Origin: Psychroflexus tropicus DSM 15496
Lineage (GTDB): Bacteria > Bacteroidota > Bacteroidia > Flavobacteriales > Flavobacteriaceae
Assembly (NCBI RefSeq): GCF_000378765.1
Contig: NZ_KB905342.1
Location: 372,001-436,000, forward strand
Length of the DNA: 64,000 bases
Direction of reading: 5' to 3'
The translations under genes were made by a program, and so were the position numbers. Positions within the stretch are counted from its first letter, which is position 1, and every line of letters begins with the position of its first letter. Positions 34,093 to 42,634 of this stretch are shown here, piece after piece. The notes beneath the pieces were generated by a model. That model ran no database searches. It was not told where the DNA came from and saw only the letters and a program-made list of their open reading frames with translations.

Positions 34093-35310
34093 TTAGTTAA
34101 GTTTATTAATTAGTTGGAGTGCATGATTTAAAACTTCATCCTCTCGGACTTCAGTTTGTTTGACATATTCTTCAGGAACAAACTCATCACGTGGACTTCC
34201 ATCAATGCGTAACGTTTTTTCAAAAGAGATGTCGAATCCATAATCATAATACTTGAAATCTATGGTTTTCATGCCTCCTGCAAGCCTCTCCTTCTCAGTT
34301 CCAACTATTGTCGCTCTTTGCATACCATCCAACCCAATAGCCATACCCTCACCCATGCTGCCAGTCCATCTGTTGACTAATACATAAAGAGGTTTTGTAT
34401 AAATTGGCTTTTTAGGTTCTACGTATCCAAAATAACTCTCTTCCTGATCTTCATACTGTTGATAGGGTCGTTTTTCAGTTATAAATCTCCCCATAGGATT
34501 TGCGATGTGTGATGCTCCTCCGTCTACCGTATTACGCAGATCTAAAATCATAGCTTTTGTGTCGAAAAGATCTTTCATCACTCGGTCGATTTCATCCACA
34601 AGCATGCACTGCCCCAGGGTATTGTTTATTCGTATGTAGCCAATATTGTCCTGAATTATTTTTGGAATCAGAATAAATTTATCTGTTCTTAATTTTAATT
34701 TATCCAGATCAAAATCAACGGTATCTTCCGATTTAAGATGTAAGCTTAAAACTCGTGGTTCATTTCGTTTACCAGCTATAATCTTATTTGAAATCCATTT
34801 CCTTATCTCTGGATCGTTTTTGTTATGACAACGGGTGGGAAAATTGTCAATTTTAGATTTAAAGTCCTCTCCGTTAAACCTGAGGATATCCGCTCCTATA
34901 ATATTAATGTTCAAAGTGTCTTCTAGCTGGGTTTGCCAAACATTGGATATTATTGTTTTGTCCTTGTCTGTTTTGACATAAATAGGAGCACTAAGCCGAT
35001 AAGATTCCTGAGTATTAGTGTTCAAATGAACATGACTATCGTAAAATTCATTCAATAGATATTCATAAAACTTAACGTGATCTCCAATAGTAGAAATACT
35101 TTTCGCCTGTTCTCTGTAACTGGTCTTTATGCAGTCAAAAATGTCACGTTTATCTTCCAGATAGATATAGTCCTCTTCTATAGCTGATATAAACTGATCA
35201 AACTCTTTAAGATTTTTCTTTTCTTCGTTTTCTCCAATGGTCTGGAAAGCATAACAACTCGTACTTAAAACAAATGAATAGAAGAGTATTAATAAAGTTT
35301 GGGAATTCAT
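34093..35310 (-). CDS. S41-family peptidase, periplasmic
   Basis: 405 residues from the ATG at 35310, which gives a signal peptide (MNSQTLLILFYSFVLSTSC). An 18-codon upstream extension to 35364 lacks sense and is rejected. Fold: N-terminal helical region, then the tail-specific protease domain with IGYIRINNTLG, MILDLRNTVDGG, LVNRWTGSMGEGMAIGLDG (nucleophile Ser in GSMGE) and GGMKTIDF. No PDZ domain seen. Lead gene of an operon with two small membrane proteins. Substrate unknown. Confidence 0.83.
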   Translation of the reverse strand: MNSQTLLILFYSFVLSTSCYAFQTIGENEEKKNLKEFDQFISAIEEDYIYLEDKRDIFDCIKTSYREQAKSISTIGDHVKFYEYLLNEFYDSHVHLNTNTQESYRLSAPIYVKTDKDKTIISNVWQTQLEDTLNINIIGADILRFNGEDFKSKIDNFPTRCHNKNDPEIRKWISNKIIAGKRNEPRVLSLHLKSEDTVDFDLDKLKLRTDKFILIPKIIQDNIGYIRINNTLGQCMLVDEIDRVMKDLFDTKAMILDLRNTVDGGASHIANPMGRFITEKRPYQQYEDQEESYFGYVEPKKPIYTKPLYVLVNRWTGSMGEGMAIGLDGMQRATIVGTEKERLAGGMKTIDFKYYDYGFDISFEKTLRIDGSPRDEFVPEEYVKQTEVREDEVLNHALQLINKLN

Positions 35311-35400
35311 AAAATGAAATTGGAGTGATAAATATACACGTTTATCCTTAACCGACATATCCAAATCTCCTGCTAGTTTTCATCAATTTCTGTGTTTTAG

Positions 35401-36267
35401 TTAGGCTAAGGAGTTTTTATGTCTTGCTATAAAATCATTGAACGTATTTGGAGTTTTACCTGTGATTTCCTTCACCCAATTGGTAGTTGGAGGGGTCTTT
35501 TGAAATCTAGGTAAATAATGTAACATGATTAAAACAAGAATATAGCCTACAGATAGACCTTCTTTCTTTTTAGTGATGAAAAAGGAGAGGAGGGTAGGGG
35601 ACTTGAAACAAATATTTTTACCTAAACCTTTACTTAATTGTTCGGCCATGTCACCAAAGGTCAAAAGCTCATTGTTGGTTATGTCGTAAGCCTTACCGAT
35701 ATGCTGTTGTGGTGCTGCAAGAATATGAGCGGCTACAGCTCCCAGGTCTTTAACGTCTATCAAGGTAAATTTAGCCTTTCCTGCCGGTAAATAAATGCGC
35801 TGATGCTGAACTAAATCTGAATGTAGTGTAGTTAAAAAATTCTGCATAAAATAGGCTGGACGAAGAAAGGTATAATCCACACCACTGTTCTTAATCAATG
35901 TTTCGATTTGATGATGCGGAATCCATTTACTTTTTTCAACTCCTTGTACTGATAGAAAAACGATATGACTGATTTTTGCTTGTTTAACAGCTTGAAGCAA
36001 TGGTGCAAAATACTGCTCAACATCAGAAATTTGAGGTGGACGAAGTAAGAATAAATAGTCCATCTTTTCTAGAGCAGGCATAAATGTCTTGCTATCGGTA
36101 AAATCAAATTGGACAGGCTTAGCTCTAAAGGTCTTCAATAATTCTGAAGACTTCTTCTTATTCCTTACTCCTGCAAAAATCTCCAGCTCGTGTTCTCTCT
36201 CTGATAAGTTTTCAAGAACAGATTTTCCGACAGTGCCTGCAGGCCCTGTAATTAAAGCTTTTGTCAT
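35401..36267 (-). CDS. NmrA-type NAD(P)-binding protein (quinone oxidoreductase-like)
   Basis: 288 residues from the ATG at 36267, placing the dinucleotide motif TGPAGTVGKSVL at residues about 7-18. An upstream extension runs through the HxlR gene in another frame and is rejected. Atypical short-chain dehydrogenase of the NmrA kind, with FLSVQGVEKSKWIPHHQIE and FTLIDVKDLGAVAAHIL; no catalytic YxxxK. Similar proteins reduce quinones. It starts 10 bases downstream of the HxlR regulator gene, so it is probably its target. Confidence 0.83.
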   Translation of the reverse strand: MTKALITGPAGTVGKSVLENLSEREHELEIFAGVRNKKKSSELLKTFRAKPVQFDFTDSKTFMPALEKMDYLFLLRPPQISDVEQYFAPLLQAVKQAKISHIVFLSVQGVEKSKWIPHHQIETLIKNSGVDYTFLRPAYFMQNFLTTLHSDLVQHQRIYLPAGKAKFTLIDVKDLGAVAAHILAAPQQHIGKAYDITNNELLTFGDMAEQLSKGLGKNICFKSPTLLSFFITKKKEGLSVGYILVLIMLHYLPRFQKTPPTTNWVKEITGKTPNTFNDFIARHKNSLA

Positions 36268-36277
36268 TACTGAAGAA

Positions 36278-36616
36278 TCAATTGGTTTTGATTTCCTCTT
36301 CATAAGCCATCGCAAACGACTGCATTTCAGCAATGATTGGCATGGTTTTATACCCAATGGCAGATAACTCGTAGTGAACTTTAGGCGGAACTTCACCATA
36401 ATTATAACGAACAACCAAACCTGAGTCGCAAAGCGTTTTGAGTTCCTGGTTCAACATTTTTTCGCTGATGTCGGGTATCAATCGTTTTAATTGTGAAGGC
36501 CTTAGAGCTTTAGGAGCGAGTTGATACAGAATCAGAAGCTTCCATTTTCCACTTAGTAGATCTGAGGTGGTCCGAATAGGACACCTAGCGGTGACTTTAA
36601 GTTCTTTGTTTTCCAT
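36278..36616 (-). CDS. HxlR-family transcriptional regulator
   Basis: 112 residues from the ATG at 36616; a TTG-initiated longer form is rejected. Winged helix-turn-helix of the HxlR/DUF24 family (ARCPIRTTSDLLSGKWKLLILYQLA ... LRPSQLKRLIPDISEKMLNQELKTL). The conserved N-terminal Cys12 (ARCPIR) is the thiol that senses quinones, diamide or hypochlorite in relatives such as YodB. Heads an operon with the NmrA-type gene and faces a divergent DsbA-like gene; a repeated GTACTATA sequence in the shared intergenic region is a candidate operator. Confidence 0.9.
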   Translation of the reverse strand: MENKELKVTARCPIRTTSDLLSGKWKLLILYQLAPKALRPSQLKRLIPDISEKMLNQELKTLCDSGLVVRYNYGEVPPKVHYELSAIGYKTMPIIAEMQSFAMAYEEEIKTN

Positions 36617-36630
36617 ACTTACAAAAAGGT

Positions 36631-36675
36631 TAGTACTATATTTCAATTTAGGTACTATAAAAGTAAATATATTTG
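36631..36675 (+). promoter_or_regulatory. DsbA-like gene promoter overlapped by a candidate HxlR operator
   Basis: GTACTATA occurs twice, at 36633-36640 and 36652-36659, 19 bases apart (the first lies in the palindrome TAGTACTA, 36631-36638). Promoter: TTTA at 36647-36650, 17-base spacer, TATATTTG at 36668-36675. The second copy lies between the -33 and -7 elements, where bound repressor would block RNA polymerase. Confidence 0.55.
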
Positions 36676-36715
36676 ATTCGATACCGTTTAAAAATATTGA
36701 TTTTAATTGAAAGTG

Positions 36716-37351
36716 ATGACTATAGTTTACGTCTATGATGCCTTATGTGGTTGGTGTTACGGGTTTTCACCTGTCATCATGAAACTTCAGGAAGAATACA
36801 AACCAGCTCTAACCATTGAGGTGATTTCTGGTGGGATGATTACTGGTTCCAGAATAGGGCCTATAGGCGAAGTCACCTCTTATATCAAATCGGCTTATAA
36901 AACCGTGGAAGCCAGATGTGATGTGAAGTTTGGTGAGGGTTTTTTGAATCATACTCTAGCTGATGGGAAAGCCGTATTTACATCGGTACCTCCTGCCATC
37001 GCCCTATCGATTATAAAGCATCTTAAGCCAGACCATAGCCTATCCTTCGCGACAGCACTTCAGAAGGCAATTTACCATACAGGAATTTCGCCAGATGACC
37101 TAGAAGCTTACGCTGCCTTAGCTTCAGATTATGGTATAGATGCTCAATTCTTTATTGAAAAAATGCAAGATCCTGTTTACAATCAAATGGCTAAGGAAGA
37201 TTTCAAAAGATCTGTAGATCTAGGGGTTAAGGGGTTTCCAACGGTGTTTGTAAAGCAAGATGAAGATTATTCAGAAGTATGTAGAGGTTATCTTTCATAT
37301 AAAGATCTCAGAAACAATTTATTAACTCTTAAAAAGAATGGATATGGTTAA
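36716..37351 (+). CDS. DsbA-family (FrnE-like) oxidoreductase
   Basis: 211 residues from the ATG at 36716. Thioredoxin fold with the active-site pair C-x-x-C at Cys11-Gly-Trp-Cys14 (VYDALCGWCYGF), a helical insertion, and the cis-Pro loop VKGFPTVFV (near residue 180). No signal peptide, so it acts in the cytoplasm like FrnE. Its promoter is overlapped by the HxlR operator candidate. The following NAD(P)-binding gene overlaps it by 14 bases, so the two are co-expressed in a thiol or quinone stress response. Confidence 0.87.
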   Translation: MTIVYVYDALCGWCYGFSPVIMKLQEEYKPALTIEVISGGMITGSRIGPIGEVTSYIKSAYKTVEARCDVKFGEGFLNHTLADGKAVFTSVPPAIALSIIKHLKPDHSLSFATALQKAIYHTGISPDDLEAYAALASDYGIDAQFFIEKMQDPVYNQMAKEDFKRSVDLGVKGFPTVFVKQDEDYSEVCRGYLSYKDLRNNLLTLKKNGYG

Positions 37352-37982
37352 AACTATAGCTTTGTTTGGCGCAACAGGGCGAACAGGCCAACATTTTTTG
37401 AATATTGCTTTAGAAGCAGGCTTCAGTGTGAAAGCCCTAGTTAGAAATCCAGCTAAATTGAACGTATCTCACTCTCAACTTTCAGTTTTGAAAGGCGATG
37501 TCTTAAACCGACGTGATGTGGAGGAGACCGTTTCTGGAACAGATCTTGTTGTGAGTTTATTTGGTCACGTAAAAGGCTCTCCCAAATGGCTTCAAACCGA
37601 CGGAACACGCCATATCGTAGAGGCGATGAAAACCTGCAAGGTGAAAAGAATTATCTCTTTATCGGGCGGAGGTCTTCCTTATCCTGAAAAGGACCAGCCT
37701 AAACTGGCAGATAAGTTGATTCGCAGTATCATGAAGCTTTTGGTGCCTCACATATTGGAAGATGCAAAACACCATCATGAAGTCCTGGCCGAGAGCAATA
37801 CCATTTGGACCATCGTAAGAGCTCCCCGGCTTACCAACGCCAAGAGGCAGGGCTTTTATCGTGTAGGATGGGTTGGGGAGAACGCCAGCACAAAGATCTC
37901 CAGAGCAGATTTAGCAGACTTTATTTTGAATCAAATCAAAGACGAAACTTATAGCTACCAGATGCCTTTTGTGAGTGGTTAA
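37338..37982 (+). CDS. NAD(P)-binding atypical short-chain dehydrogenase
   Basis: 214 residues. The Rossmann motif is GATGRTGQHFLNIALEAGFSVKALVRNP (residues about 9-36, GATGRTG), followed by LSVLKGDV and VVSLFGHVKGS. Member of the NAD(P)H-binding/NmrA-like group (biliverdin reductase B-like), lacking a classical SDR catalytic Tyr-Lys pair. Overlaps the DsbA-like gene and so belongs to the same redox operon. Start at 37338 (MDMVKTIALFG) or 37344; the choice is immaterial to the domain. Ends before a bidirectional terminator. Confidence 0.85.
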   Translation: MDMVKTIALFGATGRTGQHFLNIALEAGFSVKALVRNPAKLNVSHSQLSVLKGDVLNRRDVEETVSGTDLVVSLFGHVKGSPKWLQTDGTRHIVEAMKTCKVKRIISLSGGGLPYPEKDQPKLADKLIRSIMKLLVPHILEDAKHHHEVLAESNTIWTIVRAPRLTNAKRQGFYRVGWVGENASTKISRADLADFILNQIKDETYSYQMPFVSG

Positions 37983-38328
37983 GCGTATATAAGATGAGTT
38001 GACTATTTTTCAATACCACACCAGACAAGACTTTTAGATACAGGAGCCAAGATAATAGAGCTTAAAAAGGTGAGTTTATAGTCTTTGATGGCTTATTGTG
38101 TGGACTACTGCTTTTGGGACAATAAATAAAAGTTTAGCCTTATTCTATAGATTAAGATATATTCTAAGCTTAAACTTATTAACCATAGATGCTATCCAGA
38201 GCAATTGTAGTAAAATTATGGTGGGGTAAAAAGGAGAATCAATCCATAAAAAAACCTACATCAGTAAATTAGACATTACTGATGTAGGCTATTTTTTACA
38301 TGGTGACTCTAAAATACAGTAGACAGGA
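37983..38328. other. Intergenic region, 346 bp
   Basis: Lies between the end of the redox operon and the 3' end of a pseudogene. Apart from the bidirectional terminator at 38247-38294 I see no gene or repeat. Confidence 0.5.
38247..38294. terminator. Bidirectional terminator
   Basis: Perfect 13-bp stem CCTACATCAGTAA / TTACTGATGTAGG (38255-38267 and 38276-38288) with an 8-base loop, flanked by A7 on the left and T6 on the right. It can end the plus-strand redox operon and the minus-strand pseudogene. Confidence 0.9.
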
Positions 38329-39692
38329 TTATTTTGTGAAATATTTTAGTACTTCATCTTTAGTAATAGCCCAAACCACTCCTTCTCCATAAGAAATGTT
38401 ACTTATATCACTATCAGAAGTATAATCTACCGACCAAGAAATTCCTCCATCTGTAGTTTTATAAATAGTATTGCCACTACAGTACCACCCTGTCGTTTCA
38501 TCCATAAAAGCAAAGGAAGTGATGGCTTCGTCTCCCGCATCAAAAATAAGTTCCCAGTTGTAACCACCGTCCGTCGATTTATAGACTTGATTTATGAGTG
38601 TAGCGCTATTTTTTCTATTAATTAATGCGTATCCCGTATGTTCGGTTATGAATTGTAGCTGTTTTACTTGAAGGATGTTTCAATTCCTTCAATTGTGACT
38701 TCTACCCAATTACCGTTATCTACGAATAGTATAAGTGGTGCAAAAGAATAATTGGTAATAGTGTGACCCAGGTTTGGATCAATATCAATGTAGCCTCCTG
38801 CCCAAATGTGATTTTCATCAAATTCTGAAAATGCATCCACAGCACTATAGGTTCCGTAATTGTCCTCACTTCTTGGAAGATTATTGTTGTAAACCTCATT
38901 GAAAGTGATTCCATCTGTGGTTTGATACACATATTTCCATTGACTTATCAAAAACCCATTATTTAAATCATCACTCACGTATAAGCCTATTAAATTAGAA
39001 TCTGGGTGGACGTCATCATTTAAGCCAATACTTCCGCCAATTGGAACTTTGTTAACCGCAAATGAAGTTTGAGTCCAGCCTTCATCATTAACAGTGACGT
39101 AAAAAGAACCATCGAATCCACTTCTCCCCTAATTTTTCCATTTGATACCACCGTCTATTGTTCTGTATACGCCATTACCAAAAGAATCATCGTGTGAAAA
39201 GTAGAACTTATCTTTTCCTATAGATTGGGATTTATGAACATAACTAAAAGGTCGATTAGAATTTATAATCCCATTATAATCCATACTATGCCATTGGTTT
39301 AAAGCGCTGGCTAAAACTCCTATATTACCTCTATAGTCATTTTCTACAGTGTTTGTAATTATCCTGTTTGCAACAGCAACCTTTAGTTCTGGAATGTTTG
39401 ACTCTGTTTCTGGTAATATCAAACTGATCTCCTGCTCATTTACAGAATTGATTTCAGCTATCACATTGTCGAATGAAACTTCAACGTCGTTAACATCGGT
39501 TGTGAAATTAGTCCTAGAAATGACGATAGTGTCTCCACTGTAGCCGAAATTTTTGAAGTAGGAGTCAATTGTGGCGGCTTCTGGAGTGATTGGTGGATTT
39601 TGACCAGTGATATCCTCAGTATCGTCTGATGCACAAGACCCACAAAAAATTACGAGTATTACCAATGAAAATGGTTTAAGGATTTTTTTCAT
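38329..39692 (-). pseudogene. Decayed IPT/TIG-domain plus beta-propeller (YCF48/BNR-like) lipoprotein gene
   Basis: Three in-order pieces of one gene. Piece 1 (39692-39132) has a lipoprotein signal (FCGSCASDD), an IPT/TIG-like domain (IDSYFKNFGYSGDTIVISRTNF) and the first propeller motif (GVYRTIDGGIKWKN), then an in-frame TAG at 39131-39129. Reading on in the same frame gives SGFDGSFYVTVNDEGWTQTSF and continues to a TAA at 38664. A frame change there restores GYALINRKNS, YKSTDGGYNWELIF, YKTTDGGISWSVDY and a normal end at 38329. With one nonsense and one frameshift it is probably non-functional. The ancestor was likely a surface-exposed adhesin-like lipoprotein. Confidence 0.8.
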
Positions 39693-39719
39693 AATAGAAG
39701 TTTAAGAAGAGAGTGAAAT

Positions 39720-40466
39720 TTAGTTTTTTACAAATTTTGAAACGGCTCCTTGTTCAGTTTTAATAACATATACATCTGAATTTAGAGTACTTACATCAAT
39801 ATCGGTATTTGGAGTGGCTTTCCCCTGACTAACTTCCCTTCCGTTCATATCGTAGATGCTGTACAGCTGAGTCGTTTCTAAACCAACCACCTGGATATTG
39901 GCATTGGAAGGATTGGGGTAAACACTAAGCCTGTTTTCTTTTCTAGAGAAATTTTGAGTTGAAAGTGTAGATTCATCAAAAATGGAAACATTATCTATCA
40001 ACATTTGAGAACCTGGCTCACCGTAAATCCAAATCCAAGCTTGAATGGTTTGTGTTGTATTTGCGGTAAATTCAAATTCACCTTTTATCCATGTTTCATT
40101 AGATAATTCAGTAAATTCATTAACTGATATATCCTCAGGAAAATCAGTTGAAGCATCTCTAATATTAAATTCTATTTTCGAAAAAACTCCTGACAATATC
40201 TTAAAATAAAAAGTGCAAATGTAAGTAGTTCCTTCTATGAATTGAAAATTCGGTGAGCTAATAAAATTGCTGGCTCCACCATTTGAGAGCAAGCCTAGCT
40301 GAAGACTTGAGAAACCATTTTGTGCATCCGAGTTTTTTTGCCATGATGGAATAATAAAACCAGACCAATCATTAGGTGTAGTATTAGCTTCATTCCAATT
40401 TTCCATGTCTCCATTAGGAACTAAATTGTCTTGTGCAAAAAGATTAAACGTTGCGAAGCATACCAA
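39720..40466 (-). CDS. T9SS-sorted protein with a carbohydrate-binding-like domain; start codon apparently lost
   Basis: 248 residues if read from a TTG at 40466. The mature part has a CBM-like beta domain (LVPNGDMENWNEANTTPNDWSG ... IDNVSIFD, residues about 14-165) and a type IX secretion type A sorting domain (LSVYPNPSNANIQVVGLETTQLYSIYDMNGREV ... VKTEQGAVSKFVKN). Reading upstream in frame extends the signal peptide to KNTSYKKQLLILLVCFATFNLFAQ; the codon just before it, at 40505-40503, is CTT where ATG is expected, and no ATG lies before the next stop. The TTG gives a truncated, uncharged signal. Either a rare start is used or the gene is decaying like its neighbour. Confidence 0.7.
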   Translation of the reverse strand: MVCFATFNLFAQDNLVPNGDMENWNEANTTPNDWSGFIIPSWQKNSDAQNGFSSLQLGLLSNGGASNFISSPNFQFIEGTTYICTFYFKILSGVFSKIEFNIRDASTDFPEDISVNEFTELSNETWIKGEFEFTANTTQTIQAWIWIYGEPGSQMLIDNVSIFDESTLSTQNFSRKENRLSVYPNPSNANIQVVGLETTQLYSIYDMNGREVSQGKATPNTDIDVSTLNSDVYVIKTEQGAVSKFVKN

Positions 40467-40505
40467 TAGAATAAGTAATTGTTTTTTATAAGAAGTGTTT
40501 TTAAG

Positions 40506-40811
40506 GATTAATTATTTTGATTAGTTTCTGTCTTTCTTAGACAAGATTGAGTCAAAAGTAATCTAAAAAACAATTAACTTATATATTTTAAATTGATTAA
40601 AATCAATTTTTTTTGCTACTTAAGTCTATCTGATTAAAAATCAATTAAATACTAACGCCTTTGATAAAAATTCAATTGCTTTACGACTTGGTTTTTTGAT
40701 ATAACGACGTCTTATCATATTAAAAGAAGAAAGAGTACCAATTATAATTCAATTTTTTTCAAATCTATGTATTGGTTTTAGTTTATCGAGAAGCAGATTT
40801 CGCCATCTACA
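40506..40811. other. Intergenic region, 306 bp
   Basis: Very AT-rich, with a short palindrome AAATTGATT/AATCAATTT around 40590-40609. No gene found. It sits between two minus-strand genes. Confidence 0.45.
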
Positions 40812-41984
40812 TTATGATTTTGTTTTTAAGCATAACGCCAAGAGGCCTAATAGTGGACCTGTCGCTAAAATTATAAATAAATTTCTGAGGTCTATTTCAA
40901 CACTTAACCAGCTTATAAGTTGAATACTCAAAATGGTGATCGCAAAACCAACACAGTTGACAATGGTAAGAGCCGTCCCTTTTTGAGAAGCAGGGGCGTG
41001 TTGAGCCACCAGGGAAGACAGCAAGGGTGAATCGGCAATCACCGCCAGTCCCCAGACCAGTAGAAAGCCAATAAATAGGTATTCATTTTGTAGACCAAAC
41101 ATCCAGGGAGAGATCAGGCAACAGCTTCCGGAGATCGCCAGAGCTAAAGCAGCAATGCGTGGTGCGCCAAAACGCTGAGAAAGGTAGCCGGCAGCCACGC
41201 AGGATAAACTTCCCACGGCGATAATCAAAAACGACAGCAAAGCCACATTAAAGTCAGTATCGGGATGGAACTGCTGATAGGTCGTAAAAATCACCGGAAC
41301 AAAAGCCCAAAAGACGTACAATTCCCACATATGACCGAAATATCCAAAAGCAGCTTTACGGAAGGATTTGACTTTGAACACCGTCCAAAACCCCGATAGA
41401 TCCAATTGAAAGCTGGCTTTACGGTAGGGACCATCGGGCACAAAGCTCAAAATGAGTATCCCGCCGATGACCGCCAGGGCAGAGGTCAGCATCAATACCG
41501 TTTCCCAGGCCAGGCTGGTAGTCAGATCGCTGAGTAAATGTGGGAAGGCGGTGCCAAGCACCAGGGCGCCTACTAAAAACCCAAGGGATTTTCCCAGTCC
41601 TTTCTGGTAATAATCGGCAGCGATTTTCAAGCCTACCGGATAAATTCCAGCTAGAAAAACGCCGGTGAGTACGCGGCATCCAACTAAGCTTAAGAGCGTA
41701 TGTTCCCCCCAGATTATAGCTAGATTAAAAGCACCTCCCAGCAGAGCCGAAATAAAAAACACTTTGGAAGGTGAATACCGGTCGGCAAAACTCAGAATGG
41801 CAAAGATTAAAGTGCCTAGAATAAAGCCTAATTGCACTGCTGAGGTTAAATGCCCTAAAGCTCCCGGCAACAGATCAAATTGGTGGACCAGTTGCGGCAT
41901 CACCGCATTACCGGCAAACCACAACGAAGTGCAGCAAAACTGTGCTATTACAATTAGTGGTAAAATAGAATTGGAGATCTTCAC
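40812..41984 (-). CDS. Major facilitator superfamily transporter
   Basis: 390 residues with 12 predicted spans, the usual MFS count (for example LTSAVQLGFILGTLIFAILSF, CRVLTGVFLAGIYPVGLKIAADYY). The conserved loop between spans 2 and 3 reads ILSFADRYSPSKVFFIS, a D-R-x-x-x-K/R form. Resembles the YNFM/YCAR-like and cyanate-type permease groups; the substrate (sugar, drug, organic acid) cannot be told. The stretch is visibly richer in G and C than the AT-rich spacer beside it. Monocistronic. Confidence 0.87.
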   Translation of the reverse strand: MKISNSILPLIVIAQFCCTSLWFAGNAVMPQLVHQFDLLPGALGHLTSAVQLGFILGTLIFAILSFADRYSPSKVFFISALLGGAFNLAIIWGEHTLLSLVGCRVLTGVFLAGIYPVGLKIAADYYQKGLGKSLGFLVGALVLGTAFPHLLSDLTTSLAWETVLMLTSALAVIGGILILSFVPDGPYRKASFQLDLSGFWTVFKVKSFRKAAFGYFGHMWELYVFWAFVPVIFTTYQQFHPDTDFNVALLSFLIIAVGSLSCVAAGYLSQRFGAPRIAALALAISGSCCLISPWMFGLQNEYLFIGFLLVWGLAVIADSPLLSSLVAQHAPASQKGTALTIVNCVGFAITILSIQLISWLSVEIDLRNLFIILATGPLLGLLALCLKTKS

Positions 41985-42139
41985 GGGGTGAAGATATTTA
42001 AATGCAATTAAAGCCCTTTAGTTTCAGCACAAAAAAAGAAGAGAGTTATAAATTATCGTGAAGTTGAAAGTCTCCGCTCCTTATCTTTAGGAGAGAAACT
42101 TATCTTTACAGCAGAATCTTTCAAAAACACCTGTACTCA

Positions 42140-42589
42140 ATGTCTCTCAAACAGAATTTATACAGCCAGTGTCAACAGCTGGTCGATAGCCGGTATCAGG
42201 TGATTCAAAAGCAGATTGCTGATTTACAGCAGAGTCTCAGCTCCGAGACCAAAAGCAGTGCGGGCGATAAGCATGAAACCGGCAGAGCCATGGTGCAGTT
42301 GGAACGCGAAAAAGCCGGACATCAGCTGGCAGAAATCAATAAGGTTAGGCTTGTGTTATCCAAAATCGATCCAAAAACGGCCCACACTCACGTTGGCTTA
42401 GGAAGCCTGGTGTTTACTTCCAGGGCCAATTATTATATCGCCGCCAGCCTGGGGCCTTTAGAGCTTGATGGTAAAACCTACTATGCAATTTCCCCTGAAA
42501 CACCTATAGGTCAGCTTCTGATGGGAAAAATTGAAAAAGATGAAGTAACCTTTAACGGAGAATCGTTTGTCATTGAAGCTATTCTCTAA
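42140..42589 (+). CDS. GreA/GreB-like C-terminal domain protein
   Basis: 149 residues. N-terminal 70 residues are a coiled coil (QQLVDSRYQVIQKQIADLQQSLSSETKSSAGDKHETGRAMVQLE), then a beta domain ending in AISPETPIGQLLMGKIEKDEVTFNG, which resembles the FKBP-like domain of Gre transcript-cleavage factors. Gre catalytic acidic residues at the coiled-coil tip (DE motif) are not clear, so it may be a Gre-fold anti-activator (Gfh/Rnk-like) rather than a cleavage factor. Alone on the plus strand in a minus-strand region. Confidence 0.7.
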   Translation: MSLKQNLYSQCQQLVDSRYQVIQKQIADLQQSLSSETKSSAGDKHETGRAMVQLEREKAGHQLAEINKVRLVLSKIDPKTAHTHVGLGSLVFTSRANYYIAASLGPLELDGKTYYAISPETPIGQLLMGKIEKDEVTFNGESFVIEAIL

Positions 42590-42634
42590 ACCTCTGATTT
42601 TCTGATTTTTTTAGAATATAAATCTTCCAGACCA

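Noticed and set aside
36268-36414. Extended NmrA-type protein from 36414
   Set aside because: The extra 49 residues read through the HxlR gene in a different frame; the Rossmann motif begins right after the ATG at 36267.
40585-40615. A terminator at the AT palindrome
   Set aside because: The arms contain only A/T with one G or C, and the T run lies on the wrong side for the minus-strand genes.
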